From: NCED01 sp035493955
Lineage (GTDB): Bacteria > Pseudomonadota > Alphaproteobacteria > Caulobacterales > Caulobacteraceae
DNA length: 60,837 nucleotides
Direction: 5' to 3'
Assembly (NCBI GenBank): GCA_035493955.1
Contig: DATJHI010000020.1
Span: forward strand, 1 to 60,837
The position numbers and the translations under genes are program-made. Position 1 is the stretch's first letter. Each line of letters starts with the position of its first letter. The notes below the pieces were generated by a model. It searched no databases. It saw nothing but the letters and a program-made list of their open reading frames with translations, and was not told the origin of the DNA. Positions 33,068-40,718 of the stretch are shown here, piece after piece.

Positions 33068-34708
33068 TCAGCTCGCCCGGGTCCGGTCGATGACCGCGTC
33101 CAGCGCCAGCCCTTCCGGCAGGGCCCCGTAGATTCCGCGCATCGACCCCGGCAGGCGCGTCGCCATGAAGGCCTCCGCCACCGGCGGCGGGGCGTGGCGC
33201 ACCAGCAGCGCGGCCTGCAGCGCGACCGCCATGTCCTCGACCAGCCGCCGCGCCCCGGCCTCCCGCGGCGACGCCGCCGCCCCGCGCAGGGCGTCGATGG
33301 CCTTGTCCAGGCGCGTGTCGGCGCCGCGCGCCAGCTCCACCTCGTCGAGATAGGCCGCCAGCGCCTCCGGTTCCCGGCCCAGGGCCCTCAGCACGTCGAG
33401 GGCGTTGACGTTGCCCGACCCCTCCCAGATCGAATTCAGCGGCGCCTCGCGGTAGAGACGCGGGGCCATCGACTCCTCGACGTAGCCGGCCCCGCCCAGG
33501 CACTCCAAGGCCTCGTAGGTCTGGTTGGGCAGGCGCTTGGTCACCCAGAACTTGGCCGCCGCCACCCCGAGCCGGGCGAAACCGCGCTCGGCCTCGCTCT
33601 CCCCGTCGAAGGCCCGCGCCACCCGCATGACCAGGACCAGGGCGGCCTCCGCCTCCACCACCAGGTCGGCCAGCACCGCCTTCATCAGTGGCTGGTCGAT
33701 CAGGGGCCGCCCGAAGGCCGAGCGGTGGGCGCAGTGGTGGATCGCCTGCACCGCCGCCTGGCGCATCATCCCGGCGCAGACCACGGCGGCGTCGAGCCGG
33801 GTGTGGCGGACCATCTCCATGATCGCGGCCACGCCCCGGCCGGGCTCGCCGACGGGCGTGGCCCAGGCGCGGTCGTATTCGATCTCGGCCGAAGCGTTGG
33901 AACGGTTGCCGAGCTTGTCCTTCAGTCGCTGGACGAAGATGCGGTTGCGCCGACCGTCCGGCGTGAAGCGGGGCGCGAAGAAGCACCCCAATCCCCCCTC
34001 CCCCTGCGCCAGGGTCAGGAAACCGTCCGACATCGGGGCCGAGCAGAACCACTTGTGCCCGGTCAGCTCCACCGCGCCGTCGCCGACAGGGCGCGCGACC
34101 GTGGTGTTGGCGCGCACGTCCGAGCCGCCCTGTTTCTCGGTCATGGCCATGCCGACGGTGACGCACGCCTTCTCGGCCGCCGGGATCATCCGCGGGTCGT
34201 AGGCGCGGGCGAGGATTTTCGGCTCCCATTCGGCCGCAAGCGCCGGGACCTGGCGCAGGGCCGGGACGGCGGCGTAGGTCATGGTGACGGGGCAGCAGAC
34301 CCCGGCCTCGGCCTGGGTCAGCAGGTATTCCAGCGCCGCATGGGCGACGTGGCCGCCGGGCCGCCCCGCGGTCCAGGCGATGGAATGGGTCCCCGCCTCC
34401 AGCCCCAGCCGCATCAGTTGATGCCAGGCCGGGTGGAATTCGACCTCGTCGATCCGCGCGCCGGTCGGGGTGAAGGCCTTCAGCTCCGGCGGATGGCGGT
34501 TGGCGGCGAAGCCCGCCGCGATCACCGCCGCCGACCCCGCCGCCCGGCCCATGGCCGCCGCCTCGGCCTCGGCCCAGCCCGCGCCCTCGCGCGCCAGGGC
34601 CGCCTGCAACCCGGGATCGGTGGCGTAGAGGTCGTAGTCCTCAAGCGGCGGCGGCTGGTTGGTCACCGCATGGGTAGGCAGGTCGGTGATCGGATCGCGG
34701 AAGGGCAC
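33068..34708 (-). CDS. aidB: AidB-like acyl-CoA dehydrogenase-family protein
   Basis: This 546-residue flavoprotein matches E. coli AidB closely in several blocks: TNQPPPLEDYDLY near the start, VGMAMTEKQGGSDVRANTT, RLKDKLGNRSNASAE and REAPLNSIWEGSGN. AidB is an FAD acyl-CoA dehydrogenase relative induced in the Ada response to DNA alkylation, with DNA-binding ability and uncertain catalysis. No ada or alkB gene is in the window. It is monocistronic, on the minus strand. Orthology is based on recognised motifs. Confidence 0.88.
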   Translation of the reverse strand: MPFRDPITDLPTHAVTNQPPPLEDYDLYATDPGLQAALAREGAGWAEAEAAAMGRAAGSAAVIAAGFAANRHPPELKAFTPTGARIDEVEFHPAWHQLMRLGLEAGTHSIAWTAGRPGGHVAHAALEYLLTQAEAGVCCPVTMTYAAVPALRQVPALAAEWEPKILARAYDPRMIPAAEKACVTVGMAMTEKQGGSDVRANTTVARPVGDGAVELTGHKWFCSAPMSDGFLTLAQGEGGLGCFFAPRFTPDGRRNRIFVQRLKDKLGNRSNASAEIEYDRAWATPVGEPGRGVAAIMEMVRHTRLDAAVVCAGMMRQAAVQAIHHCAHRSAFGRPLIDQPLMKAVLADLVVEAEAALVLVMRVARAFDGESEAERGFARLGVAAAKFWVTKRLPNQTYEALECLGGAGYVEESMAPRLYREAPLNSIWEGSGNVNALDVLRALGREPEALAAYLDEVELARGADTRLDKAIDALRGAAASPREAGARRLVEDMAVALQAALLVRHAPPPVAEAFMATRLPGSMRGIYGALPEGLALDAVIDRTRAS

Positions 34709-34798
34709 GGCGCACGCTCCTGACCCCGGAGCTTAGGCTCGAACGCCGCGAAGCGGAAAGCGGCGGCGACCGGAAAGCCCGGCCGCCCCGCCTTCGGA

Positions 34799-35389
34799 TC
34801 AGCGCGCCGCCGGCGGCGCCTCGATGGCGGCGCCGTCCCAGTGCTCGGTCAGCTTGCCGTTCTTCACCCGGAAGGTGTCGAAGCCGTAGAGCTCGAACCA
34901 GGTGCCCGGGGCCGCGGTCGGGTCCTGGCGGAAGTTCTTGTGGACCACTGTGACCAGGTCGCATTCGGCGGTGACGATGTTCAGCAGATCGCCCTGAGGC
35001 GGAGTCGGGCTGCCGGGGGGCGGGGCCGGCAGGCCGCCGCCGCCGCCGCCGGGACCGGCCCCGACCCCGGTCACGCCGCCGCCGCCCATCACCGCCTTGA
35101 AGGCGTCGTAGTCGCTCATGTGATGCTCGGCCGCGAACTTCACGAAGCGCGGGTTGTGCTGGATGTAGCTGGGATCGACCATGGCCAGCCGCTCCACCTG
35201 GGTCACGCCGCGCCGGAAGAAGGCGATGACGACCTTGCGGTTCGCCTCGAGCTGGGCCGGCGTCGCGGTGCAGCCCGGCGCCGGGTTGGTCTGGACCTGG
35301 GCCCGGACCGGGGCCGGGGCCTGGGCCAGGACCGGCGCGGCGGCCAGCAAGGGAACGGCCGCGGCGAGCAGCAGGGCGAACTTGGTCAT
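34799..35389 (-). CDS. Secreted SnoaL-like (NTF2-fold) protein, paralogue 1
   Basis: This 196-residue protein has a signal peptide (MTKFALLLAAAVPLLAAAPV, cut near AQA) and a SnoaL-like domain: EANRKVVIAFFRRG, YIQHNPRF, and the C-terminal FDTFRVKNGKLTEHWD. A glycine/proline-rich insertion (about residues 100-130) interrupts the domain. Such proteins are often annotated as predicted SnoaL-like aldol condensation enzymes; no activity can be assigned. The ATG at 35389 is chosen because GGAGG is 6 nt away; ATG 35395 abuts it. It is closely similar to the neighbour at 35579-36112, a recent tandem duplication. Confidence 0.78.
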   Translation of the reverse strand: MTKFALLLAAAVPLLAAAPVLAQAPAPVRAQVQTNPAPGCTATPAQLEANRKVVIAFFRRGVTQVERLAMVDPSYIQHNPRFVKFAAEHHMSDYDAFKAVMGGGGVTGVGAGPGGGGGGLPAPPPGSPTPPQGDLLNIVTAECDLVTVVHKNFRQDPTAAPGTWFELYGFDTFRVKNGKLTEHWDGAAIEAPPAAR

Positions 35390-35412
35390 AGGCATCCTCC
35401 AAATCGGGCGTT

Positions 35413-35429
35413 CGGACCTTTGCAGTCCG
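35413..35429 (-). promoter_or_regulatory. Inverted repeat at the 5' end of SnoaL paralogue 1 (copy 1)
   Basis: CGGACcTTTGCaGTCCG: 5-bp outer arms CGGAC/GTCCG about 24 bp upstream of the ATG and just downstream of the -10. An almost identical element occurs at the same place before the other paralogue, so it may be an operator or leader hairpin. Confidence 0.45.
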
Positions 35430-35441
35430 ATATCGGCGGCA

Positions 35442-35469
35442 TCCTTAAACGGCGGCCGGCGGCTGTCGA
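35442..35469 (-). promoter_or_regulatory. Promoter of SnoaL paralogue 1
   Basis: Minus-strand TCGACA (35464-35469), a 16-bp GC-rich spacer and TAAGGA (35442-35447). The same arrangement is conserved before the paralogue at 36156-36183. Confidence 0.5.
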
Positions 35470-35493
35470 GGGAGCGACACGCCCGATTCGAAG

Positions 35494-35560
35494 GTTATCG
35501 GTGATTATCGTAATAATCGGCGATTATCGGAAATTATCCCCGATAACCCGGATTATCGGG
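35494..35560. repeat. AT-rich TTATCG array with about 10-bp spacing
   Basis: Forward copies of TTATCG or one-base variants start at 35495, 35505, 35514, 35524, 35534 and 35553, with an inverted GATAA at 35542. The steps are 9-10 bp, so the copies lie on one helix face. The tract is strikingly AT-rich for this genome. It sits about 25-90 bp upstream of the -35 of SnoaL paralogue 1 and downstream of paralogue 2. Confidence 0.75.
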
Positions 35561-35578
35561 GGCTCATCCCGCCCCCGA

Positions 35579-36112
35579 TCAGCGCGCCGGGGCGGGCGGG
35601 GCGATCACCGCGGCGTCCCAGTGCTCAGTCAGCTTGCCGTTCTTCACCCGGAAGGTGTCGAAGGTATAGGCCTCGAACCAGGTCCCCGGCGCGGCGGTCG
35701 GATCCTGGCGGAAGTTCTTGTGCACGATGGTGACGAGGTCGCATTCGGCCGTGACGATGGCCAGGGGATCGCCCTGGGGCGGGGCCGCACCGCCCGGAGC
35801 GGCACCGCCGCCGCCGCCACCGCCGCCCTGGGCCATCACCGCCTTGAAGGCCTCGATGTCGCTCACCTTGTTGTCGACCGCATATTTCTTGAAGCGCGGA
35901 TTGTGCTGGATGTAGCCGGGATCGAGCAGGGCCAGCCGATCATCGACCGTCGCGCCACGCCGGAAGAAGGCGATGGCCACCTTGCGGTTGGCGTCGAGCT
36001 GGGCCGGCGTGGCGGTGCAGCCGGGGGTCGGCGCACTCTGGACCTGGGCCAGGGCCGGCGCGGCGGCCAGCAAGGGAACGGCTGCGGCGAGCAGCAGGGC
36101 GAATCTGGTCAT
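35579..36112 (-). CDS. Secreted SnoaL-like (NTF2-fold) protein, paralogue 2
   Basis: This 177-residue protein parallels its neighbour: a signal peptide (MTRFALLLAAAVPLLAAAPA), DANRKVAIAFFRRG, YIQHNPRF, a Gly-rich insertion (about residues 90-105) that is shorter than in paralogue 1, and FDTFRVKNGKLTEHWD. The start at 36112 aligns with the paralogue and has GGAGGA upstream; a frame running further upstream crosses the promoter and is rejected. It is expected to be periplasmic or secreted. Function unknown. Confidence 0.78.
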   Translation of the reverse strand: MTRFALLLAAAVPLLAAAPALAQVQSAPTPGCTATPAQLDANRKVAIAFFRRGATVDDRLALLDPGYIQHNPRFKKYAVDNKVSDIEAFKAVMAQGGGGGGGGAAPGGAAPPQGDPLAIVTAECDLVTIVHKNFRQDPTAAPGTWFEAYTFDTFRVKNGKLTEHWDAAVIAPPAPAR

Positions 36113-36128
36113 GGCGTCCTCCGTAGGT

Positions 36129-36145
36129 CGGACCTTGGCGGTCCG
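36129..36145 (-). promoter_or_regulatory. Inverted repeat at the 5' end of SnoaL paralogue 2 (copy 2)
   Basis: CGGACcTTGGCgGTCCG: same layout and near-identical sequence as the element at 35413-35429, 17 bp upstream of the start codon. Confidence 0.45.
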
Positions 36146-36155
36146 TATCGGGGAC

Positions 36156-36183
36156 ATCCTATCCGGCGGCCGGCGACTGTCGA
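36156..36183 (-). promoter_or_regulatory. Promoter of SnoaL paralogue 2
   Basis: Minus-strand TCGACA (36178-36183), a 16-bp spacer and TAGGAT (36156-36161). Conservation with the other paralogue's upstream region supports it. Confidence 0.5.
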
Positions 36184-36343
36184 GGAAAGTCTTCGGCCGA
36201 TGACCGGAGCGCGGACGACGGTCCAGCTACCTTTTCCTTGAAACGCAGATGGCTTTGCGAGGCCGGCTGAGGCCGCCCGCTGGTTCACCGGGCGCGCCTG
36301 TGCGGAACTTGTCCGCGGAGAAGGCGCAATATCTTGAAAAGAA

Positions 36344-36418
36344 TGGTGGATGCGACAGGGATTGAACCTGTGACCCCCTCGGTGTGAACGAGGTGCTCTC
36401 CCGCTGAGCTACGCATCC
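36344..36418 (-). tRNA. tRNA-Val (anticodon CAC)
   Basis: A 75-nt cloverleaf reads on the minus strand, with acceptor GGATGCG/CGCATCC, anticodon stem CCTCG/CGAGG with loop TTCACAC, T-arm AGGTTCAATCC, A73 and an encoded CCA. The anticodon reads GUG (Val). Its first 10 nt overlap the end of the gph reading frame. Confidence 0.97.
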
Positions 36419-37137
36419 GCTGGGGAGGGCGTGCCTATAGCGGAGGCGCTGACGCCCGGCAAGGCGGACAATAGACGTTCCGCCACGGCCACCAGTTCGC
36501 TGAAATCGTCGATCACCGCTTCGGCCCCGAGCTGGTGCGCCGGCGTGTCCGTGTAGCCGAAACTGACCACCACCACCGGAGCGCCCGCCCCCTGCGCCGA
36601 GGCCACGTCGTTGACGCTGTCGCCGACCATCAGCGACCGGGCCGGGTCGCCCCCTGCGGCCTCGATGGCGGCGATGTAGTGCCGCGGGTCGGGCTTGGCC
36701 GCCGGCGCGCCGTCCGAGCCGACCACGGCGGCGAACAGCGCGGTCATCTCCAGGGCGTCGAGCAGGGCCAGGGACAGGTCGGTGCGCTTGTTGGTGCAGA
36801 CCGCCAGCCGGGCCCCCGCCGCGGTGAGGTCGTGCAGAGCCTGGATCAGGTTGGGGAAGGGCCGGCTCTCGCTGGCGATGCGGCCGCGGTAGACCTCGAT
36901 GAACCGGGCGACCAGGCCGCCGACCTCGTTCTCGGCCAGGGGTTCTCCGGCCGCGGCGAATCCGCGCTCCAGCAGCGCCCGGGCCCCGCGCCCCACCAGC
37001 ACCCGCGCCGCCTCCACCGGCAGGTGCGGCAGGCCGCGCTCGCCAAGGACGATGTTCAGCGCCCCGATCAGGTCGGGGGCGGTCTCGACCAGGGTGCCGT
37101 CGAGGTCGAAGGCGATGGTGGCGCCGCTCAGACTCAT
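36409..37137 (-). CDS. gph: Phosphoglycolate phosphatase (HAD superfamily)
   Basis: It hydrolyses 2-phosphoglycolate, for example from repair of oxidative DNA ends. The 242-residue HAD enzyme has motif I DLDGTLVET at residues 11-19, motif II VCTNKR, a motif III lysine in AAKPDPRHY and motif IV MVGDSVNDVASA. The reading frame closes at a TAG inside the downstream tRNA-Val gene (10-nt overlap), so the C-terminal tail beyond about residue 225 may be under little constraint. It is divergent from glmU. A second HAD phosphatase at 46952 is similar in type. Confidence 0.85.
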   Translation of the reverse strand: MSLSGATIAFDLDGTLVETAPDLIGALNIVLGERGLPHLPVEAARVLVGRGARALLERGFAAAGEPLAENEVGGLVARFIEVYRGRIASESRPFPNLIQALHDLTAAGARLAVCTNKRTDLSLALLDALEMTALFAAVVGSDGAPAAKPDPRHYIAAIEAAGGDPARSLMVGDSVNDVASAQGAGAPVVVVSFGYTDTPAHQLGAEAVIDDFSELVAVAERLLSALPGVSASAIGTPSPADA

Positions 37138-37249
37138 GGTTCGCTTCAGGGGCTCGAAAGGGCTCTTGGGGAGCGGGACTGTCAAAGGGCCGTTGGTTTC
37201 GGTTAAATCGCGCCCGACCTCAACCTTAGACGATTCCAAAGGACATCTC

Positions 37250-38584
37250 ATGACCGCACGCGCCGCCGTCATTCTGGCCGCCGGCCAGGGCACGCGAATG
37301 CGGTCCAAGACGCCCAAGGTCCTGCACCGGGTGGGCGGGCGCACCCTGCTCGACCGGGCCATCGACGCGGCCGAGAGCCTGGGCTGCGAGCGGATCGTGG
37401 TGGTCGCGGGGGCCCATTCCCCCGAGGTCGCCCGTCACGCCGCCGCGAGGCTTGGAGCCGAATCGGTCGCCATCCAGGATCCGCCGCTGGGCACCGGCCA
37501 CGCCGTCCGCGCCGCCGAGGCCGCCCTGGCCGGGTTCACCGGCGACGTGGTGGTCACCTATGCCGATACCCCCCTGCTGGATTCCAAGGGGGTGGAGCCG
37601 GTGTTCGCGGCCCGCCGCGGGGGCGTGGACCTGGTGGTCCTGGGGTTCGAGCCCGCTGACCCCCGCGCCTACGGGCGGCTGGTGGTCGATCCCCACGGCG
37701 GCCTGCTGCGGATCGTCGAGGCCGCCGACGCCGACCATGCCGTGCTGCAGATCAAACGCTGCAACTCCGGGGTCCTGGCCGCGCCCGCGCCCCTGCTGTT
37801 CAACCTGCTGGCGGCGGTGACCCAGACCGCGAAGGGCGAATTCTACCTCACCGACGTGGTCGCCATCGCCCGCTCGCGCCAGATGAACGTGCGGGTGGTC
37901 TATACCGACGAGGTCCGGGTCCAGGGGGTCAACAGCCAGGCCGAACTGGCCGAGGCCGAGGCCGTGTTCCAGCGCCGCCAGCGCAAGCGTTTCCTCGACG
38001 GGGGCGTGGGCATGCCGGCGCCCGAGACGGTGATGCTGTCCTGGGACACCAAGATCGCCGCGGGGGCCGTGGTCGAGCCCTATGTGGTGTTCGCGCCGGG
38101 CGTGACGGTCGAGACCGGCGCGGTGGTGCGCGCCTTCAGCCACCTGGAGGGCGCCACCGTGCGCGAGGGCGCGATCGTCGGCCCCTATGCGCGCCTGCGC
38201 CCCGGCGCCGACATCGGCCAGGGCGCCCACATCGGCAACTTCGTCGAGGTGAAGAACGTGGAGGTGGGCGCCGGGGCCAAGGCCAACCACCTGTCCTATC
38301 TCGGCGACGGATCGGTCGGGCCCGGGGCCAACATCGGGGCCGGGACCGTCTTCTGCAATTACGACGGCTTCACCAAGGCCAAGACCCACGTGGGCGCGGG
38401 CGCCTTCATCGGCTCCGACACCGCCCTGGTCGCGCCGGTGACGGTAGGCGACGGCGCCTATGTCGGCTCCGGCTCGGTGATCACTGAGGACGTCGGCGCC
38501 GACGCCCTGGCCCTGGCCCGCGGCCGGCAGGTCGAGAAACCGGGCTGGGCCGCCGCCTTCCGCGCCAGGAACAAATCCAAATGA
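37250..38584 (+). CDS. glmU: Bifunctional GlcNAc-1-P uridyltransferase / GlcN-1-P acetyltransferase
   Basis: It makes UDP-GlcNAc for peptidoglycan and lipopolysaccharide. The 444-residue product has the N-terminal pyrophosphorylase signature LAAGQGTRMRSKTPKVLH and a C-terminal left-handed beta-helix of hexapeptide repeats (for example GAIVGPYARLRPGADIGQGA). It is normal length or slightly short. The start is ATG at 37250, with AAAGGA 6 nt upstream; the frame before it is antisense to gph. The stop overlaps rpiA by ATGA. Confidence 0.97.
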   Translation: MTARAAVILAAGQGTRMRSKTPKVLHRVGGRTLLDRAIDAAESLGCERIVVVAGAHSPEVARHAAARLGAESVAIQDPPLGTGHAVRAAEAALAGFTGDVVVTYADTPLLDSKGVEPVFAARRGGVDLVVLGFEPADPRAYGRLVVDPHGGLLRIVEAADADHAVLQIKRCNSGVLAAPAPLLFNLLAAVTQTAKGEFYLTDVVAIARSRQMNVRVVYTDEVRVQGVNSQAELAEAEAVFQRRQRKRFLDGGVGMPAPETVMLSWDTKIAAGAVVEPYVVFAPGVTVETGAVVRAFSHLEGATVREGAIVGPYARLRPGADIGQGAHIGNFVEVKNVEVGAGAKANHLSYLGDGSVGPGANIGAGTVFCNYDGFTKAKTHVGAGAFIGSDTALVAPVTVGDGAYVGSGSVITEDVGADALALARGRQVEKPGWAAAFRARNKSK

Positions 38585-39276
38585 GCGCCGACGCTCAAAA
38601 GCGCGCCGCCGGCGAGGCCGCCGCCCGGCTGGTCCAGGACGGCATGACCGTGGGCCTGGGCACCGGCTCCACCGCCGCCTGGTTCGTCGAGGCCCTGGCC
38701 GCCCGCGCCGCGGCCGAAGGGCTGAAACTGCGCTGCGTCGCCACCTCGGCCGCCACCGAGGCCCTGGCCGCGGCGCGGGGGCTGGCGCTGCTCGACCTCG
38801 ACGACGCGGGCGAGATCGACCTGACCGTCGACGGCGCCGACGAGATCGGCCCCGGCCTTTCCCTGATCAAGGGCGGGGGCGCAGCCCTGCTCCGCGAGAA
38901 GCTGGTGTGGGAGGCCTCGCGCCGCTGCGTGGTCATCGCCGACGCGGCCAAGCGGGTGAAGGCTTTGGGCGCCTTTCCCCTGCCCGTCGAGGTGGTGGCG
39001 TTCGGCCACAGGACCACGGCCCGTCGGCTGCTCGACGCCCTGGCCGAATGCGACTTGGGCGCCGCCCCTGCCTTGCGCGTCCGGAATGGGGCGGTGGTGA
39101 TGACCGACGGCGGGGGGGTGATCTACGACATTGCCTGCGGGGTCGTCCCCGATCCCACCCGCCTGGCCGACGCCCTGAAAAGCGTCACCGGAGTGGTCGA
39201 GCACGGCCTGTTTCTCGACCTCGCCGACGAGGGCCTGATCGGGACCCCGGGCGGAGTCGAGCGGATCGCACCCTGA
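38581..39276 (+). CDS. rpiA: Ribose-5-phosphate isomerase A
   Basis: It interconverts ribose-5-P and ribulose-5-P in the pentose phosphate pathway. The 231-residue product has the phosphate-binding loop GLGTGSTAAWFVEAL, the DLTVDGADEI block and the KGGGAALLREKLV segment with the catalytic region. The start overlaps the glmU stop by 4 nt and gor follows 44 bp later, so glmU-rpiA-gor likely form one transcript. Confidence 0.97.
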   Translation: MSADAQKRAAGEAAARLVQDGMTVGLGTGSTAAWFVEALAARAAAEGLKLRCVATSAATEALAAARGLALLDLDDAGEIDLTVDGADEIGPGLSLIKGGGAALLREKLVWEASRRCVVIADAAKRVKALGAFPLPVEVVAFGHRTTARRLLDALAECDLGAAPALRVRNGAVVMTDGGGVIYDIACGVVPDPTRLADALKSVTGVVEHGLFLDLADEGLIGTPGGVERIAP

Positions 39277-39320
39277 GCCCCTATCTTGGCTTGGCCGGAA
39301 GGCCGGGCAGCGAGGATTCC

Positions 39321-40718
39321 ATGTCCCAATACGACTACGACCTGTTCGTCATCGGCGCCGGTTCGGGCGGCGTCCGCGCCGCCAGGCTGGCCGCCATGAG
39401 CGGGGCCAAGGTGGCGGTGGCGGAGGCCTACAGGGTCGGCGGAACCTGTGTGATCCGCGGCTGCGTGCCCAAGAAGTTCATGGTCTACGCCTCGGAATTC
39501 AGGAAGGAATTCGAACTGGCCAAGGCCTATGGCTGGAACGGGTTGGAAAACGCCCGCTTCGACTGGACCGAGTTCCTCACCACCAAGGATATAGAAATTG
39601 CAAGACTTTCAGGTATTTACACCAGCAACCTGAAGAAGGCCGGCGCCGACCTGTTCCTCGGCTGGGCCAGTTTCGTCGATCCCCACACCCTGGAGGTCGC
39701 CGCCCCCGACGGGACCACCCGGCGGATCACCGCCGCCAAGGTGCTGATCGCCGCCGGCGGCAAGCCGAAGACGCCCGCCATCCCCGGCGTCGAACACGCC
39801 ATCACCTCCAACGAGGCCTTCCACCTGCCCAGGCTGCCCAAGTCCATCGTGGTGGTGGGCGGAGGTTATATAGCAGTTGAATTCGCCTGTATCTTCCATG
39901 GCTTGGGGGTGAAAACCACACTCATATACCGCGGCTCCAACCTGCTGCGCGGCTTCGACGAGGACGTGCGCTCCCATATCGCTGACGAATTCCACAAGCG
40001 CGGCCTCAGAGTCGCCCTGGCCTGCGAGCACAACACCATCGAAAGGGCCGAGGACGGGACCCTGACCAGCCACCTGAGCAACGGCATGACCATCCAGTCC
40101 GAACAGGTGATGTTCGCCACCGGCCGCGAGCCGGAGGTCGCCGCCCTTCATCTGGAAGCGGCCGGAGTGAAGCTGAACCCGGCGGGGGCGATCGCCGTCG
40201 ACGACTATTCCAAGACCAACGTCGACCACATCTGGGCGGTGGGCGACGTCACCGACCGGGTGAACCTGACGCCGGTGGCCATCCGCGAAGGCGCGGCCTT
40301 CGCCGAGACCGAATTCTACGGCCGCCCTACCCGCTTCGACCACGCCGGCATCCCCACAGCCGTCTTCTCCCAGCCGACCGTCGGCGTGGTGGGCCTGACC
40401 GAGGCCGAGGCCCGCCACCAGCTCGGCGGGGTGGACATCTACCTGACCCGCTTCAGGCCCATGCGCACCGCCTTCGCCGGCGAGGAGGCGCGGATGCTGA
40501 TGAAGCTGGTGGTGGACTCCGCCACCGGCCGGGTCGTCGGCGTCCACATCGTCGGCCCCGACGCCGCCGAGATGATCCAGATCGCCGCCGTGGCGGTGAA
40601 GGCCGGCCTGACCAAGGCCCAGTGGGACGAGACCTGCGCCCTGCACCCCACCGCCGCCGAGGAACTGGTCACCCTGCGCGAGAAATACGTCCCCAACGAA
40701 CTCGCAGCCGCGGAATGA
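39321..40718 (+). CDS. gor: Glutathione-disulfide reductase
   Basis: This NADPH-dependent flavoprotein keeps glutathione reduced. The 465-residue product has the FAD loop GAGSGGVRAAR, the redox pair Cys43 and Cys48 (GGTCVIRGCVPKK), the NADPH loop GGGYIAVEFA and the C-terminal HPTAAEE histidine. The CVIRGC variant is the plant/alphaproteobacterial type. Two short stretches (about 39588-39620 and 39865-39930) use AT-rich codons unlike the rest of the gene. It overlaps the downstream ligase-like gene by ATGA. Confidence 0.95.
   Translation: MSQYDYDLFVIGAGSGGVRAARLAAMSGAKVAVAEAYRVGGTCVIRGCVPKKFMVYASEFRKEFELAKAYGWNGLENARFDWTEFLTTKDIEIARLSGIYTSNLKKAGADLFLGWASFVDPHTLEVAAPDGTTRRITAAKVLIAAGGKPKTPAIPGVEHAITSNEAFHLPRLPKSIVVVGGGYIAVEFACIFHGLGVKTTLIYRGSNLLRGFDEDVRSHIADEFHKRGLRVALACEHNTIERAEDGTLTSHLSNGMTIQSEQVMFATGREPEVAALHLEAAGVKLNPAGAIAVDDYSKTNVDHIWAVGDVTDRVNLTPVAIREGAAFAETEFYGRPTRFDHAGIPTAVFSQPTVGVVGLTEAEARHQLGGVDIYLTRFRPMRTAFAGEEARMLMKLVVDSATGRVVGVHIVGPDAAEMIQIAAVAVKAGLTKAQWDETCALHPTAAEELVTLREKYVPNELAAAE

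Noticed and set aside
37157..37185. gph promoter from a minus-strand TTGACA at 37180-37185
   Set aside because: The hexamer is a perfect -35, but the sequence 17 bp downstream (CCTTTC) does not resemble a -10, so it is not listed as a promoter.
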